Of a DNA stretch of 64,000 nt, positions 11,600 through 24,914 are shown piece by piece. Position numbers and translations under genes: made by a program. The DNA is taken from positions 3,224,001 to 3,288,000 of the forward strand of contig OW051497.1 of NCBI GenBank assembly GCA_932521035.1, written 5' to 3'. Every line of letters begins with the position of its first letter. Positions within the stretch are counted from its first letter, which is position 1. The stretch comes from Oscheius dolichura. Its lineage: Eukaryota > Nematoda > Chromadorea > Rhabditida > Rhabditidae. The notes beneath the pieces were generated by a model, which ran no database searches, was not told the DNA's origin, and saw only the letters and a program-made list of their open reading frames with translations.

Positions 11600-12343
11600 C
11601 AATCCTTTATGAATCCATAGCCTCTCCCTGTTTTCACAAAGTGTTTCATGTTTTTCATTGGTTCCAAGTGGTAATCTCCGTTACAGCCCGTTTCCTTGAG
11701 GCAATCAACGGAATTTCTTCCTGGAAATGGTTGCGAATGTGTGTACTTTTGACGTTTACGAACCCCCAGTGCCCCCGTGAAGCCTGTTCTCCATAACAGC
11801 TACACCAGGGCGTACTTCCTTAATTATTCTCCCCATTCTCTATTCGCCAATGTTTTCTCTATAGTATTATTGTTTCCTGTTTCAATTCTTCTCCCTTAAT
11901 ATTTGGTGTTTCGTGCCCGAACTAGTACGAAGGGGATACCCCGGCCGGTCATCTCCAAAAGTTCGTAGCTAAAGTGTAAGGCTAGATCGAATTTCTGTCC
12001 CATTTTACAATTTCGATGACCTATGCGCATACGATACTCTGGCATGCTGCTCATTTCCTTGTGTTTCCTGTTGAACCTCACACAACAGGATCTTCACCCA
12101 CTCGATGACGTATCTTTTTAATTCTCTTTAGTATCAGAGTTAGGCTTTTGAAACACTTTCTCGTCCCTCGATTTTTTATGAAATCTTAAGAGAAACACAC
12201 ATGCAGAATGTCAATGTTTTGTCAAAATGAACAGCTGCCGGCCCTTCGCAACTTTCTGTTGTTCTTCCTCATTAGCGCAAATCATTGTTCAAAACTAATT
12301 CGTAAAAATAGTATGCAGGTCTGGCTTTGAGCTCTCAGTCAGC
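11600..12343. other. Intergenic, no gene seen
   Basis: Stop codons are frequent in all frames. Nothing found except AT-rich sequence leading into the promoter of the secreted acidic protein. Confidence 0.4.
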
Positions 12344-13864
12344 ATGTTGGTCCTTCTGTTTCCGGTTCTCATCACAGTTGGACAGGTGATAGCTCGCCCG
12401 TCAAGAGTAAAACGCGACGCATTGATCGTTCATGAAGACAATTCGGAGTTGGCTACCACTAGTACTACACCAGCTACGTTCCAAGGTAAACTCTAGTCCG
12501 TATCAGATAACAGGCAAGATGTTTAGTGGAGAGACTCGACGCCCCAATTGAGAGGATAGAAATCCGATTGATAGATGACCAGGAAACTGACAATAACACC
12601 AGGGTCTATAACGACGGCTTTCCACAGGTCTCGGCCAGTGAGACGGCCAGATTTGAGGAGCACGTGGACGATGATCCCCAGATGGAGATGCCTCAAGAGT
12701 ACCATAAATATAAAAAGGTAGGAATCTGTTTTCCCGGTAGAAGGCCTTTCTTAGGTAGAGTATGATGTTGACGGCATTAGGCCCTCACCCACCCCTCTCG
12801 TAGTCACAATGGATGGCGAGCAAGTCGTTGGCCAACCACAGCCAGTAGATCCAGAAGCTGTGAGTTGTCACCTCTTGTAGTCACCTGGTGCTCCAGTTTG
12901 ATAGAAAGCCTTGGTCATCGATTGCCAACAAGGAACTGGTGGACGATGTTATCGAGCTGCCACCTGATGTGGAGGAGGAGGAGAACCCTGTAGGTTTTTT
13001 CCCGGAATGAGTCAGTTAATAGTTGTGGTCCGTAGACAACTGTCATGATTGTTTCGAGTTCAAAGCTCTTGATATGAGATTGTAACACGGGGTCCGAATA
13101 GAAGGTGGTGAGGCAGTTGGTCTCTAAATTGAAGAGGAAGAAGATCATGACGTCGTTTGTGTAAAACTCCGAGCCGAGTCAATCATTTTGCCAATTTTGC
13201 AACATGAAAACGAATGAGTCATGGGTTAACAGCCCACGTGATCTAAAGAGCTCCTTGAGCTTTTCATGATCTCAACCGATTTCAGGATGACGAGGGCGAA
13301 CCCGTGGAGGAATGTCTCCTGAACAAGGATCAGCTTCCCCACGATGTGAGTCTATATTTCCCTGTGTTATAAAGACCACCCCTCATATAACTTTTTGACC
13401 ATAGCGCGATGTTTCTTCACTCTCTAGACAGGGCGAGGACCGATTGACGGCGGAGATATGAGATGCCAAAGATGAGTTCCAGGTTGTTGAGCGCCTACAA
13501 GCAATGAAGCATAAATTGGGAAAGATGATTCGAAGATTGAACAAGCAACAGTCGCAATATTGTACAGAGGTGCCGGATTACGACGCGGCCCCTTCCCACG
13601 AGAAAGAATACAGGTATCCTGCCATTATTATTCTTGGATCCCCCTCTTTAGACAATGTCCCACCTGGAGGGAAGAGAAAATGGTCCATTATTACAAGCTT
13701 ATGAGAATTATGTAAGCACTCTTTAGTTAGTATTTTTAAAACGGTTCAGGTATTGCCAAGATATGTCGAAATGGCCGAACGCCTCCCGGGTCAAACGGCA
13801 GTTCGAGCCGAAGATTCATCTGTTTGAGACGATGTATGCTTTCCAGAAGAGTGAAACCGCATAA
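12344..13864 (+). CDS. Secreted acidic protein of unknown function
   Basis: Eight phase-consistent exons (12344-12485, 12527-12717, 12755-12859, 12897-12989, 13286-13345, 13483-13613, 13652-13711, 13750-13864) give 298 aa. Begins with a signal peptide (MLVLLFPVLITVGQVIA) followed by a dibasic RVKRD site, suggesting a processed pro-region. The middle is strongly acidic and proline-rich (VELPPDVEEEENP type) and likely disordered. The C-terminal third has four cysteines (QYCTEV, CPTW, MYCQD and an earlier ECLL). Introns are 37-137 bp plus one of 296 bp. No family recognised; extracellular matrix or eggshell-type acidic proteins are possible by composition only. Confidence 0.7.
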
Positions 13865-14338
13865 ACCTCACGTTGGAGATCTCAATATTTGAGAATCCAA
13901 ATCCATTCGGGTAGACTTTTTCTAATGTATTCTGTCACACTGGAGATACTCATGCCGCCGAAGACCAAATCTGTATGCCGTGTTACCTGTAGCTTTGTTG
14001 CATTCGCGTGTCGTCATTACCTCATGTTACATATAAACCTGTCACAATTGTTGTCATTTAAAAAAAGACGGAAAATAGAAACTAGTGAATGTTTATGTAA
14101 TTGAGAATCGGTGTGGGACACGTATCGTTGTACATACTATGTGGAAAACCCAGAACGGACTATCACAGGGAAGGAATCGAAGAAAGGAAAGCACAACAAA
14201 AAGCTGGGGGAAAGGGATTACCCATGAGAGAGGCACTGGCATCGAATGATCAGGCTATACAGTATGGCTAAGTCAATCTGGTCAATATATGTTGCTAACC
14301 GAATAGAATAAAAAGAAAACAAATGAAAGGAATTACCC

Positions 14339-16810
14339 CTACGACACCAGGTTCAAATATTCCAGGATGGTATTCGTATTCGCGTAGATGAATTCCCAGA
14401 GTTGATTGGAGAAGGTGCCGTTAATGGCAATGGCAGCCAACGGAGTGTTTAGTGATCGGAATTGGGTGATCACTTCATAGGAGAGTCCTTGCGCCCAGGC
14501 GACTTCCATCTGCTTGATTTTCTTGACAAGCTGAAACAGAATTCGTAAGAAAGAGCAAAAGCACAAAAACCGTGAATGTTCACCTTTTTGACCTAGCTGA
14601 TCGCAATGTTTGCAAATCTTAAGCGCATTAGTTCCGAATTGTTTGCCCTGAACCCCTTAGCGGAGGAGGAACACCCTCTTATAGCTTCCTTATCTGCCGC
14701 TACTTTTCTTTCTTAATTTCTGTTACACCCAGTCGATGATCAGACTTTCCTACAGTCATAAGTATGTGGGCTGCCACCTACCGATCTCTTTATTGATCTA
14801 TCCCGCTAGCGGTTCGTTTAGTATCATTCCGTTTATTGTTTCCTCCCTCCTGTACTTTCCTCCCGTTCCACCTGATCCAATCTCCTTTCCCCCAAGGTCA
14901 TGAGGCAACTTTCACAGCCTTTTTTAACGACTTCACGGCTGGGATCCCAATCGAAAGGCATCTTTTTCCCCTGCCGTTTGATCAGCTTTGCGTGGGCAAT
15001 TGAAATGTCGATGAGATCGGAACAGGATTAGCCGCCGATTTGGAAACAAAGGAAGAAAGAAAAAAACCCCTCCACGTACGTGTAGCTCTTGGTCGTCGGA
15101 AAAGCCATAGCCATCATGGAGTAGAGTGTAGATGTACGTGAGGTCTAGACATTGCCAAGGAAGCCAGTGTGCGACATCTGTTAGTTCTGCTGCTTCTCTC
15201 TTGCAAGCTGTAACCAAATGTTGAACATATTCGAGGATTGGAAACAGACCTTTCTCAGCGGCCTGTTTGTAGTCGACAAGCTTGATAACCCCGCCATTGT
15301 TGTCTTGAACCAAGCCGGCGTTCAGTCCCCGGTCGAAAAAATACGAAAAGAGGTAGACCGAATGGTCACTGATATCCAGTTTCATAATACTGCTGTGATC
15401 TACGAAATCCCTCGAATGTTTGTAACATTCCTCAAAGGAGTAGTTATCCATCCCACTAAAAATAAACAGAAATATTATTCAATGCTTCAACGGGTACCTG
15501 ATATTGTGCTTGTCCAAGATATATTCCCACTCTAGTACATTGAACCCGGGTGGAAGACACGGGGTCGTCAGATGTCTCTCCTCCTTTAAAAAATAACCAT
15601 TGCATGTCCGTGTGACTGGAGCACAAACCTTTCCCTTATCTGACGTTGACTTAGACAGCACACCGAATCGAGCAGAAACTAAACCGTTGCCAAGAAAACT
15701 GAAAATAACTGTCAATCCATGTGACCAAGATAAGAAAATTGTGGAAATGGCAAAAAATTCTAACCTGTGGGTGAATAGATTGAGATCTCTCTCGAAGAAG
15801 TTCAAAGTTCTCTCATATTGGGGATGAGTGGCAAAGATTTCTCTGTCGTCTGGCATGTAGGTAACCTGAGTAGATCCTCCTCCTAGGTCGAACGCTGCCA
15901 CCTTGTGCACTCGTTCTATTTCTTCTAAAATAAGTTAATTAATTCCGATCCTAATTCCTGTATCTGCTAGTATTTTAACAGAGCCACCGCAAAGAAAACA
16001 GTATTTGTTTGGTCATTCAATGACAACATTTGTGATTCATCCGTTCTGTCTTTTACGGCTATATTGTTCCTGTGAATTTTGCAGCTTTTCGCACAAGGCT
16101 TATAGCGGAGATGATATCTTGGAAAAAGGAAACGATGTTGAAAACAAACCTGCGCTGAAATGGAGTGCCTTTAATAGGAGATTTAAAGTTAGCCAACTGT
16201 AGATCCCCTCATCACTGCCGCTCAGTATCGAAACAGCTTCAGGATGGGCGAAGAACCCGCTAGTAAAGATCTCGGCCTGTACAAGCGACATTATTTCTTC
16301 TGCTTTATTATGAGGAAGTAGTCTTAATCCAGCAGTTGCCTATAATATTATTTTTTTAAATAAAACACTTAAAAATCACCTTTAACGCTAGCGGCGTCTT
16401 GCCCCACATAGAATTGGGGACAACAGCTTTCGCATGGTCAAGTAATGCTCTGACTGAGTCAGCTGCCGCTCGGGGATCTTCAGTAAACGAGGACAGCCCG
16501 GGCTTGACCTAAACAATAAATATTTTCTAAAAATAGGGTATATTTCACCTCGTGGAATATTTCTTGCTCTACAACTACAGGCAATCCCTGGGAGTTGACA
16601 TCGTGTAGGTATTTATAGAGATGGAGACGGGTTCCTGTTGATCCGGCATCGATCACAGCTGCGAAGAACCGACAGGGTACTGTCTAAACAGTTAAGTAAA
16701 AGTCAACAGTAAGTGTGAACCACCTGATCGATGATTTCGGACGCATAGCAGAAGTTATCCGCTTTCGTAACCCGTAGTAATTGCAGGAGGGAGAAAAGCA
16801 GCACGACCAT
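14339..16810 (-). CDS. Ectonucleoside triphosphate diphosphohydrolase (GDA1/CD39 apyrase)
   Basis: Hydrolyses nucleoside di/triphosphates in the secretory lumen. Nine exons on the minus strand (16724-16810, 16549-16683, 16380-16508, 16150-16339, 15765-15924, 15629-15698, 15498-15583, 15080-15455, 14339-14530) give 474 aa in continuous phase. Apyrase conserved regions appear in order: ACR1 DAGSTGTRLH, ACR2 KPGLSSF, ACR3 ATAGLRLLP, the GIYSWLTLN region, and ACR4 DLGGGSTQ. There is one N-terminal hydrophobic segment (MVVLLFSLLQLL) and no C-terminal span, so it looks like a soluble or type II Golgi/ER enzyme, like nematode UDA-1/MIG-23 and vertebrate ENTPD5/6, rather than a two-span ecto-enzyme. 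The length is normal for that group. The intron before the last exon (about 550 bp) is unusually long for this window. Confidence 0.93.
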
Positions 16811-19800
16811 TTGAATACAAGATACTACATGAACTATATGGCACACTCTCTGAAGAAAACAGATGATTCCAAGATAAAATCAGAAAAGATTAGAACGTAA
16901 CAAGCGGTGGAGAGGGACGGGAGAAGAGTCCATTTTGATAAGGGTCTTGAGGATAGACAGGGAACAAAGTTGGCCTGTCTCCAATAATTCCCCAAGTTTT
17001 CATTAAGAAATGTGTAATAATGGAACAATACAGAGGACAATTACGAAGTGATTGCGAAAAGAAACATGATTAATGATGTCTGGGGTGCATGCAACAATGT
17101 ACTTTACTCTTCGCAGAATGGAAAAGTGGAAAGTGGAAGGAATATTTTATTTATAAGGAGGCTCAAAAGTTCTGGAAATTACGATGCATAAATCCAGAGT
17201 GTAAATACACGTCAGACGTGCGGTGGGTGGAACTGTGTGAATCTCTCAGCGGTTTGCGCGCCCTGCTAGGTTTAAAGGACTGCCTCGCCCTATCTAGTTC
17301 ATCTCTAATTTTCCCGCTTCATTATGGCTACCGAAAATCAATGAGTTATCGGTGGTTTCGACGAGTTTCGCGTTCCTTTTACAGTCATTGGTGCTGGGTG
17401 CTCTAGTACCTTTGATTACCCATTTTTCTTCCTGATAGAGTCATAAAACCTGTATTAGGAGTGCACTTTCTGCCAGTCGGCTTGCTCTTTGATTTGGTAT
17501 GTAGGTCATTCCATGAATCAGCATCTGACTGACTACAAACACTCTTATTTCTCTCCTTAGCTTCTAAAACCTATTTGTCTCTGTTTTTATCGCAACATTT
17601 CGCTCTTTATCTTTCCTCACTTCTACCCGGCTTATCGTGTACAGAACCTAACAAATTCCATTTCAGGCTCCATGTCGCTTTCTCGTCTCTCGACCACAAG
17701 TCATTTATTGTTGTCACTAGTCCACGGAGTGACCTATCCAGAGTCTCCCGGTTGACCATTCCCCAGAGGGCCATATAATAGCGCTGGATTCAGAAATGGG
17801 TGAGTATCTCAGACTCAAGTTTGTTCGCCTCGTGTAATCCAGAGTGGTCGAGCCTATTTTATGCAAGTGGAGCACGCTCTCCGGAGTGCAAGTGTTTTAT
17901 GTGTTGGCCCGGTCTTTAATCTTCATAATTCATGCACAGAAAAACACGCTTCTTTACCTGAACTTATCAAAATGACAGTGGAAGGTTCACTGAATGCACC
18001 AGGCGCTATTTTCAAGCTATACTTTTGTTACACAGAAAGTGTGAGCATTCCACAGCAAGGATTGACTCATCCAATCAGCTGATTCAATTTCTTTCTCACC
18101 CTGGAGGGCATAGAAAACTTTTGCTACTGTCCGACTTCTGACTATCGCGTTCGTTTCAGGTTATCATGGACTCCTCTGGACAAGACGCTCAATCGACCTG
18201 ACTAGTTTAAATGGTCTGTCTGATCTCTAGTTACTATCAAAGGTGAGAATCTTTTCCTTTCCTTTACCTTTCTTCCCATGGTCTATGTTGACTTCTGTTA
18301 ATCTCCTCCTTTCCAGGAATGGGAATTACCGACACGTGCCTTCCTTGAAGAGCTTCTGTTTGTGCTTTTGACCAGGGGCTTGATTGCCGTCACAACTCCG
18401 TCATCAGATGTTCCCAAAATGACCTCTTCGTGCAAAACAACAAGGTATTGTTCACTGTCTTCCTTTCCTTTTTAGGGAAAAGATCAACCGTGGTTTTTGT
18501 TTCCTGAATCAGGGAAAGATAAACACAGAGATATGAGTAATCGTATTTACCCGATTTTAAGAATCACTTGATGAATCCCACCATGTGGTCGAGGTGTTAA
18601 TCTCCCCTCTCCTGAAGACGTCAAAACGGATTTGCCCTTTCTACACCGCAGATCCAGCACGTGGTCGTGATGAATAGAGTAGCAGTCGTTGGAATTCTCC
18701 AGCTCATAGATTCCCGGTTCCTTCCCTCGGCTCCCCACAATTGCATATATGTAACTGATCCTTTCACATCATTTCCTCACCGCGACCATTATATTCGACA
18801 ATCTAGCGGAGACCCGCTTTTTTGAGGTTCTTTTAGATGTCGCGGAGAGGGGATGGCCTCTCCCCCACCCTCCCTTCCCCCAGTTAAAAAACATTTGCAG
18901 TTTGCCTCATTCTCCATTGATCTCTCACTAACCCCATGACGGGGGGCCGTCTCCTAATTTTGTAAGTCGATATCCCCCGGCCTAACTCGATGATTATCCT
19001 TCCAGTTGGTGAACTTTGAATTCGCTTTCTTCGTTTTCATTGTTTGAGTTTCGTACACTGCACTCTTTGCCCCCTATTCATAATTTCAATTGTACGCTCT
19101 ATTCAGGGGTAGTCTTACGAAGATTTGTGTGTGCCTGGATAAATCCAGTTTTTCTTTATTCCCAGTGGCTTCACTTATTCATAATTACGTGTCCAACCAC
19201 ACGTGAACATATCTCTTTGATGTCATATTTCATTTTTCTTTTGTCTCTGTCTCTCATTTCCTCATTGTCTCAAGGTTTCGACGGGCTTTTTTTCTCTTCC
19301 CAGCAACCTGTCAATTTCCATGAATAACTGGTAGGTGAACCCCCATTCATTAACTGGCCGCTTTCCTTCGGGAAGCGAAAATGCTGGCCACCTGCTTCAA
19401 AACAACAGTAAGTTTTCTTATGCGCGAGGAAATTCAGCCCTGGGAGAAATTTGAGAAATCCAATTATATTTTTTTCCTTCTCTGCCACCACTACGCCAAT
19501 TTTGATCAAACAAGCTCCTGGAGGCAAACATTGGTTTGCCCCCCGTCGGCTATAACGATGTACCCGGGGACCCCCGGAGACCATTTCCTCTTTATTTCCT
19601 CCCACCCACTGCCTCAACTACTGTTAACGGCCAGAGGGAGAAGGCGAAAAACAAACGTCGGACTACTTCCTGATAATTCCCCGGAAAATGGCGTTTTGTG
19701 GGGTGCTTTTGTTTGTCCACAACGGAGGGATAGGAAAAGACGGATTGTAGACCGGTCCGGCAATGATCCGTGAAGGCAACCAGCCGAACCGCGACCATGC

Positions 19801-20406
19801 TTGTCATTTTCCTTTTTGAAAACATTTTAAATTTAGCTCATCTTTGCTTCTTTCTCTTTTTTTACACAGCGTTATGTGTAACCCGATGGGGCAAATAAAA
19901 CAGTTTATATCAAAGTGATCGAGGGAGAAGCTATGCACCACCCGGCACCCTCAATCCAGCCAAACCCCACTCTTTCGCTGCGCTTTTTCATTTGGGTATC
20001 GATTGAACCGGGTCTTCATCTCGTTATTTTGATGGGGAAATTTGTCCGATCAAGACGTTTTTGAAAGTTTTATTACGTAAGCAGCCGCCGGTCCGCAAAG
20101 GGTAAATCCCCCAGCCGACGTAGTACGCCATTTCGAATGGAATTAATCTCTTTTCTACCTTTCTCCGCCGCGCATTAATCGGCAAAAACAATGAAAAATA
20201 TGTTCCTCACGCCTCCAACGCTTTCCTCCTACCCGTATGTCTCTCAGCTGCTCATTTACACTGCGCTGTATCTGCAATTGTTCTCTTTGCTTTATCTCGC
20301 ATTCAATATGTCTCCCCGTAAGGTAATCCATTCTATTTTATATCTATTATTAATTGAGATTGAATTATTTATCTCTTCTTAATGATTATTTAATTGTTCT
20401 TTTCAG
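16811..20406. other. Gene-poor interval of about 3.6 kb
   Basis: No coherent exon series on either strand. Pyrimidine-rich tracts and poly-T-rich sequence around 19.0-19.3 kb. Sequence just before 20407 is probably 5' UTR and promoter of the Rap gene: a possible noncoding leader exon ends at about 20320 (CCCCGTAAG then GTAATC), and a TTTTCAG acceptor sits directly in front of the Rap start codon. Confidence 0.4.
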
Positions 20407-21719
20407 ATGCGTGAGTTTAAAGTGGTCGTTTTGGGTAGTGGCGGAGTTGGTAAAAGTGCTCTGACGGTGCAGTTTGTTAGCAATACATTCATTGAGAAAT
20501 ATGATCCGACAATTGAGGATTTCTATAGGAAAGAGATTGAGGTTAGATTTCAGTTCTTCTATTTTTATAATCAGCAGCTTCTAGTATTTCACAAAGGGTC
20601 CATCTTTCCAGGTCAGCGCCTATTTGGCCTATTTGAACCGTGTCGCATTGCATTGTTAGAAGCATCCATTTAAACCAATCGGACTTTTTCTGTTATTACA
20701 CCAAAAAGAACCTGTACAGTTCAAATTTCGCAGGGAGACGCTCAAAAAGTAACCTTTACTGGTCACTATTAGTGACAGTGATAAAGGGCTCTCACAGCGA
20801 CATTTCGGTCATTTCTGATCAATAGGCTCTGCGCGCCAGACGTTGGCCATTGCTCATAGACGAATCGTCTCTGATTCAAACTAGGCGCAAAATATTTGCC
20901 CAACATGGACAATGCCCACCACGACACTAAATAAACCTCCCTTGCATTTCAGGTGGATGGACAACCATGTGTCCTGGAAATCTTAGATACCGCCGGAACG
21001 GAGCAGTTCTCATCCATGAGGGATTTGTACATTAAAAATGGACAGGGATTCGTCGTTGTATATTCCATTACCAGTCAACAAACATTCCATGATATAAAGA
21101 CAATGAGGGAACAGATCGTGCGTGTTAAGGTGGGATAAACTGAGTCCATTCATTTTATCAACACCGTTTTAGGGAACCGACCAAGTTCCTATTCTACTGG
21201 TAGGCAACAAATGTGATCTCGCACATCAGAGGCAGGTTCGACAAGAGGAAGGACTCGCGCTTGGTGAGATTTACTCTTTTTGTTTGAATTAAGGTCTTAC
21301 ACCTTGTGGGGCCTGTACAGTGGGAACTTCTAGCTTAGTTCATTGGCTGTGTAGGTCTGGGAGCATCCCTCACCGTCCAAGGGGTTTCTGATCGCAGCAC
21401 AACCGTTCCTAGAAAGGCAGGAACCTTATCTTCATGACCTTTTTTGAATCATAAAAAATACGCGCTATGAAACAAATTACGCATAGCTACTTTAATAAGC
21501 GGCAGCTTTTTGTGTTCATAATCAGCCCCCAGAATGCAATTCCTCTCTCAGCGTGTCTGACCTTTCCCCTTTTCAGCCGAGTACTGGTCGTGCCCTTTCA
21601 CTGAATGCTCCGCCAAGAACAACCACAACGTGAATGTCACCTTTGCCGAAATTGTCCGAGAGATGAACTACGTGCAGAACCGTGCTCGCGAGAACAAAGG
21701 CTGCTGTAATCTAATGTAA
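20407..21719 (+). CDS. rap-2: Rap2-type small GTPase
   Basis: Ras-superfamily molecular switch. Four exons (20407-20541, 20953-21129, 21173-21263, 21577-21719) give 181 aa. G1 GSGGVGKS, switch [12 protein letters not shown]3 DTAGTEQF, G4 NKCD and G5 ECSAK are intact. The effector loop has Phe at EDFYRK, and the G3-adjacent and C-terminal regions ([22 protein letters not shown]) match Rap2 rather than Rap1. The C-terminus CNLM is a prenylation box preceded by a second Cys (GCCNLM) that could be palmitoylated. The start is fixed by the conserved [11 protein letters not shown] splice acceptor touches the ATG, so the transcript is trans-spliced or has a 5' UTR intron. Confidence 0.96.
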
Positions 21720-22989
21720 TCCCTTGTTTTCTCAATTTTTCATGACTCAATTCTAACCATAACTCAACAGAAAAAACTCCGATGATAATCTAAAAATCGT
21801 GATTTTTGCTCGAAACAAAAACAGTGTATATTGACCCATGGTGCTCAGCTTAATTCACTTCAAGAGAAAAAAGAAAGAATTGTACTATTTCGACTTTCCC
21901 ATCCGTATTCTATGTTCGGGTGCTTTCTTATTAATATTTTCCCTCAATTAACTATATTTTCTCACCATCGTTCACTTACATGCCTGATTGTTGCTATATT
22001 TGTCATATATTGTGTCGTACCCGACGCATAGATTCCGATCATCTGCTGGTAAGAGATTATTTTTACAAATACCGTACTACCGTCTCTTTGATTCACATAC
22101 ATGTGCCGTTGATGAATAAATTTTTATATTTTAAATATCTACTTTAATAATCAGACAAGAAATACTGCCTCTGGTGGAGAAAAGGCCGGCTGGGGTGTGC
22201 TGTCGGCTCCTCGGGTCAGCGACGCAGCCGCAGCTGCACTCACACTTTTTTCGGGTGCGCAATGGCTTCCTTTCGTCTCAAACGACTCCAATTTGACGTT
22301 TTTCTGATTTTCAAAATCGGAAACTTTTTCCCTACTCGATTATTGACTAAAATTAGAAGTTGAAAATCAGCAAAACTATCTAGCGAATTGGAAACTAGGC
22401 GGCTCTATGCCACCTTAGCATGTTTTGTTCTCCTCGATGTTCGAGAGGCCAGCAGACGATATTTACAAACTGGAAATAAGCTCCTCTCCTAAAATAAGGC
22501 TACTCAGACTGGGCCGTTCCAGGCGGCGCCATGGCAGGCTCTTTTGTTGCGCCATCAGCAGCAGGCATCGTTTACGGTTGACTTTTTCACCTGCTTTACA
22601 CTAGGAAGACTTCAGAATAGCGGTTGACAAACATTCCAGTCAGTTTCACCTCTACGAAGTTAGTTTCCTACCCAGCTGGGCCATAAATTTCGGGTAGGCT
22701 TGTCTTTTGTTTACAGCCGGGCCACCAGATGAGAAGCGGACCAGAGGCACAGGCAACGGAAACCATAACGACCTAATTGAGGGGCTTGCTAGGACTTTTG
22801 CAGCTGTGACCGCTTCTTTTGAAATTGAGCGTCGTTTCGAGCTAATGTCCTTTTCTTGTCCTTTCGATGTGAATGAGAAAGGGTAAGTTTAACACAACCG
22901 AGCCATGCTTCTATATTTTCCTCTTGAGTCACTTTAAAGGACTGCTTTTTAAGCTCTACCTACACATTTTGACTGTTTCAGCCAATGGT
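21720..22989. other. Rap2 3' region and upstream region of GT92 gene
   Basis: AT-rich 3' UTR with AATAAA at about 22115, then a GC-richer stretch (22180-22800) without a supported exon. An ATG at 22873 and a pyrimidine tract precede the GT92 start. Confidence 0.35.
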
Positions 22990-24914
22990 ATGACACGATG
23001 GATGCGGCTGCTTTTAGCGGCAGCTGCCGTCTTTGGAATAGTTTATCTTCGCTTCCCTCCTCAAGGAGTGGTCTCCCCCACCGTGTTTGTTCCCTGTTTT
23101 GAACAGTAATTCAAGATGTTTAGAGCTCAGTCTGATAATATTTCTCCTCTTTCAACGTTTATTTATAAAGTGTATTTGGATAGAAGAGCCGGGTTGAATC
23201 GTCTACGGGTATTGGCTGTCAACCGGTGTCATAGAGCCAACGAGAGGTACGCGATCGTCTTACATTATTCTTACGCAACAAGCTTCAGCATTCTATCGGT
23301 CAGATTGAACGGGTCTTTTGTTCCATTGGTTCCTCGTCCTCTGGAGGGGCAATGTCCCTGGAAGTGGGCATCAGGATGTTGGCTTGCTACTTATTTTCAT
23401 GACGCCGACCTTCCTCCTGGGGTAGCTCCTGATGAAGTAAGACAATTGAACAAGACACTCCAAAAGTTATAGATCTTACTAAAAGGAGATATCCAGTCTG
23501 GAGTGAAGAGTGTTCATAAGGTGTACAACAGTGTACAGCAGGGTTTTACCATTTGTGTTCCTCCGATGTATTGGTGAGTCAATGGAAAAGGGCAGAAAGG
23601 GGTACAGGTACACCGATTGGACAAAGCTCATCTTGTTTCTGGAATGGTGGAAGACTCAAAACGTTTCCAAGTTCATTTTCTACCATCAGTCATATACAAA
23701 AGAGATTCACACTGTACTCGAGCATTATGTCAAAGAGGTCAGATTTGGAGTACTTCTATAAATTTTCAAGTTCAGGGCATTGTTGAAGTTGTTCCTTGGC
23801 CTTTACTTCCAGCCAGTGAAAAATATAACCCTAACGATAAAGTGTATCGGATTGCCCATTCTCTGGCGCAGAATGATTGTTCCTTGAGAGCTACCACAGA
23901 GTATGTGGCAATAGTAGACGTCGACGAACTAATCCTGCCCAGGTACAATAAGAGTTGAAAAGTTCGCAACATTTTAGAAACGGAACCTTGATGACTAATC
24001 TCAAAGGGGAGTTTGTCAACGCCACCTTGGGTTCTCTGCTCTTTGCCCATCGGATCCTCTTGTTTTATCCACCTTTAGCTTCTGTTCCATTCAACTTCAG
24101 TGCCGTCACTTACGAAGGGATTAAAAGGGCATCGACCAAGAACATCCACGGTCCTCCAAAGGTTCGTTGTTTGCTCCAAGTGCGTTTCTCCCTGTTCGCG
24201 CGAGTGTGCTCTGTGTGATTAGCCATAAGAGTGACAGGCGTACCACAGGGTGCTCTCCGGGAACGGAGCAGTTGTCCACACTGGTCCCGTGGTGTAGCGG
24301 TTAGCACTCAGGACTCTGAATCCTGCGACGGGAGTTCAAATCTCCCCGGGACCTTCCCTTTTTGTGTTATTACCCATCCTTTTCAATGATTCCAGTTTTC
24401 AGGCCATTGTCAGACGAGATGCAGTGGACAGAATCTCTACACATACAGTAATCTCCTTTCTGAACGATAGATGGGGCCAAAACTTGGTAAACTGTTATGT
24501 TTTGCCAGATTCAATGCCACTTTAGTCTACCAAAGCCATCCTTCTACACAGTAGGTACAATTACGTGGGTGTCTGGACGAATCACACTGAGACCCCGATT
24601 AGGATAATTAATGAGGCCGAGCCTTTTCAAAAAAGACTTATTGCATCCCGGAATAAGATTTTTCCAAAGGGAGCCAAGTTCAACGAGGAGAGTCAAAGAG
24701 AACTGGGAAGATGTCTCGGCAGGTTGGTGTCTTCCTTTGTATGCTACTCTTCTTCCATAACATTGCAATACCGGAGCTCCTTTATTAATTTTCCACTTTC
24801 AGTTGGAGAAAGACTCAAAATAACTGCAAAGCACCTGCAACAGCTTGCAGCAAAGAAATGAAAGACCGAGAAGTTTGGCTGGAAGCAACCAATATGCCGT
24901 ACATCGTAGTTTGA
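22990..24914 (+). CDS. Glycosyltransferase family 92 (DUF23) protein
   Basis: Type II Golgi glycosyltransferase, 444 aa, from exons 22990-23082, 23131-23436, 23473-23573, 23608-23737, 23776-23942, 23978-24161, 24403-24447, 24526-24722 and 24803-24914. It starts with a short cytoplasmic tail and signal anchor (MTRWMRLLLAAAAVFGIVY). Family motifs in order: FTICVPPMYW, YTDWTKLILFLEWWK, FYHQSY, VEVVPWPLL, the putative metal-binding YVAIVDVDELILPR, and a late LLHSRYNY block. This family is expanded in nematodes; characterised members add galactose to fucosylated N-glycan cores, which I infer only by family. The intron between exons 6 and 7 (24162-24402) contains a same-strand tRNA-Gln gene. The exon 1/2 junction has an alternative with an implausible 18-bp intron; the 48-bp version is preferred. 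Confidence 0.92.
24283..24354 (+). tRNA. tRNA-Gln (CUG), copy 1, inside GT92 intron
   Basis: A 72-nt cloverleaf: acceptor GGTCCCG/CGGGACC, D-arm with TGGTGTAGCGGTTAGCA box A, anticodon loop CTCTGAA (anticodon CTG), T-arm with GTTCAAATC box B. It lies in the intron 24162-24402 of the glycosyltransferase gene, same orientation, and is followed by a short T-rich terminator. The sequence GTTGTCCACAC directly upstream is shared with copy 3. Confidence 0.95.

Noticed and set aside
17089-19830. Several open frames of 60-130 codons in the gap before the Rap gene
   Set aside because: Isolated, Phe/Ser/Leu-rich translations of pyrimidine tracts, with no matching splice sites or domains.
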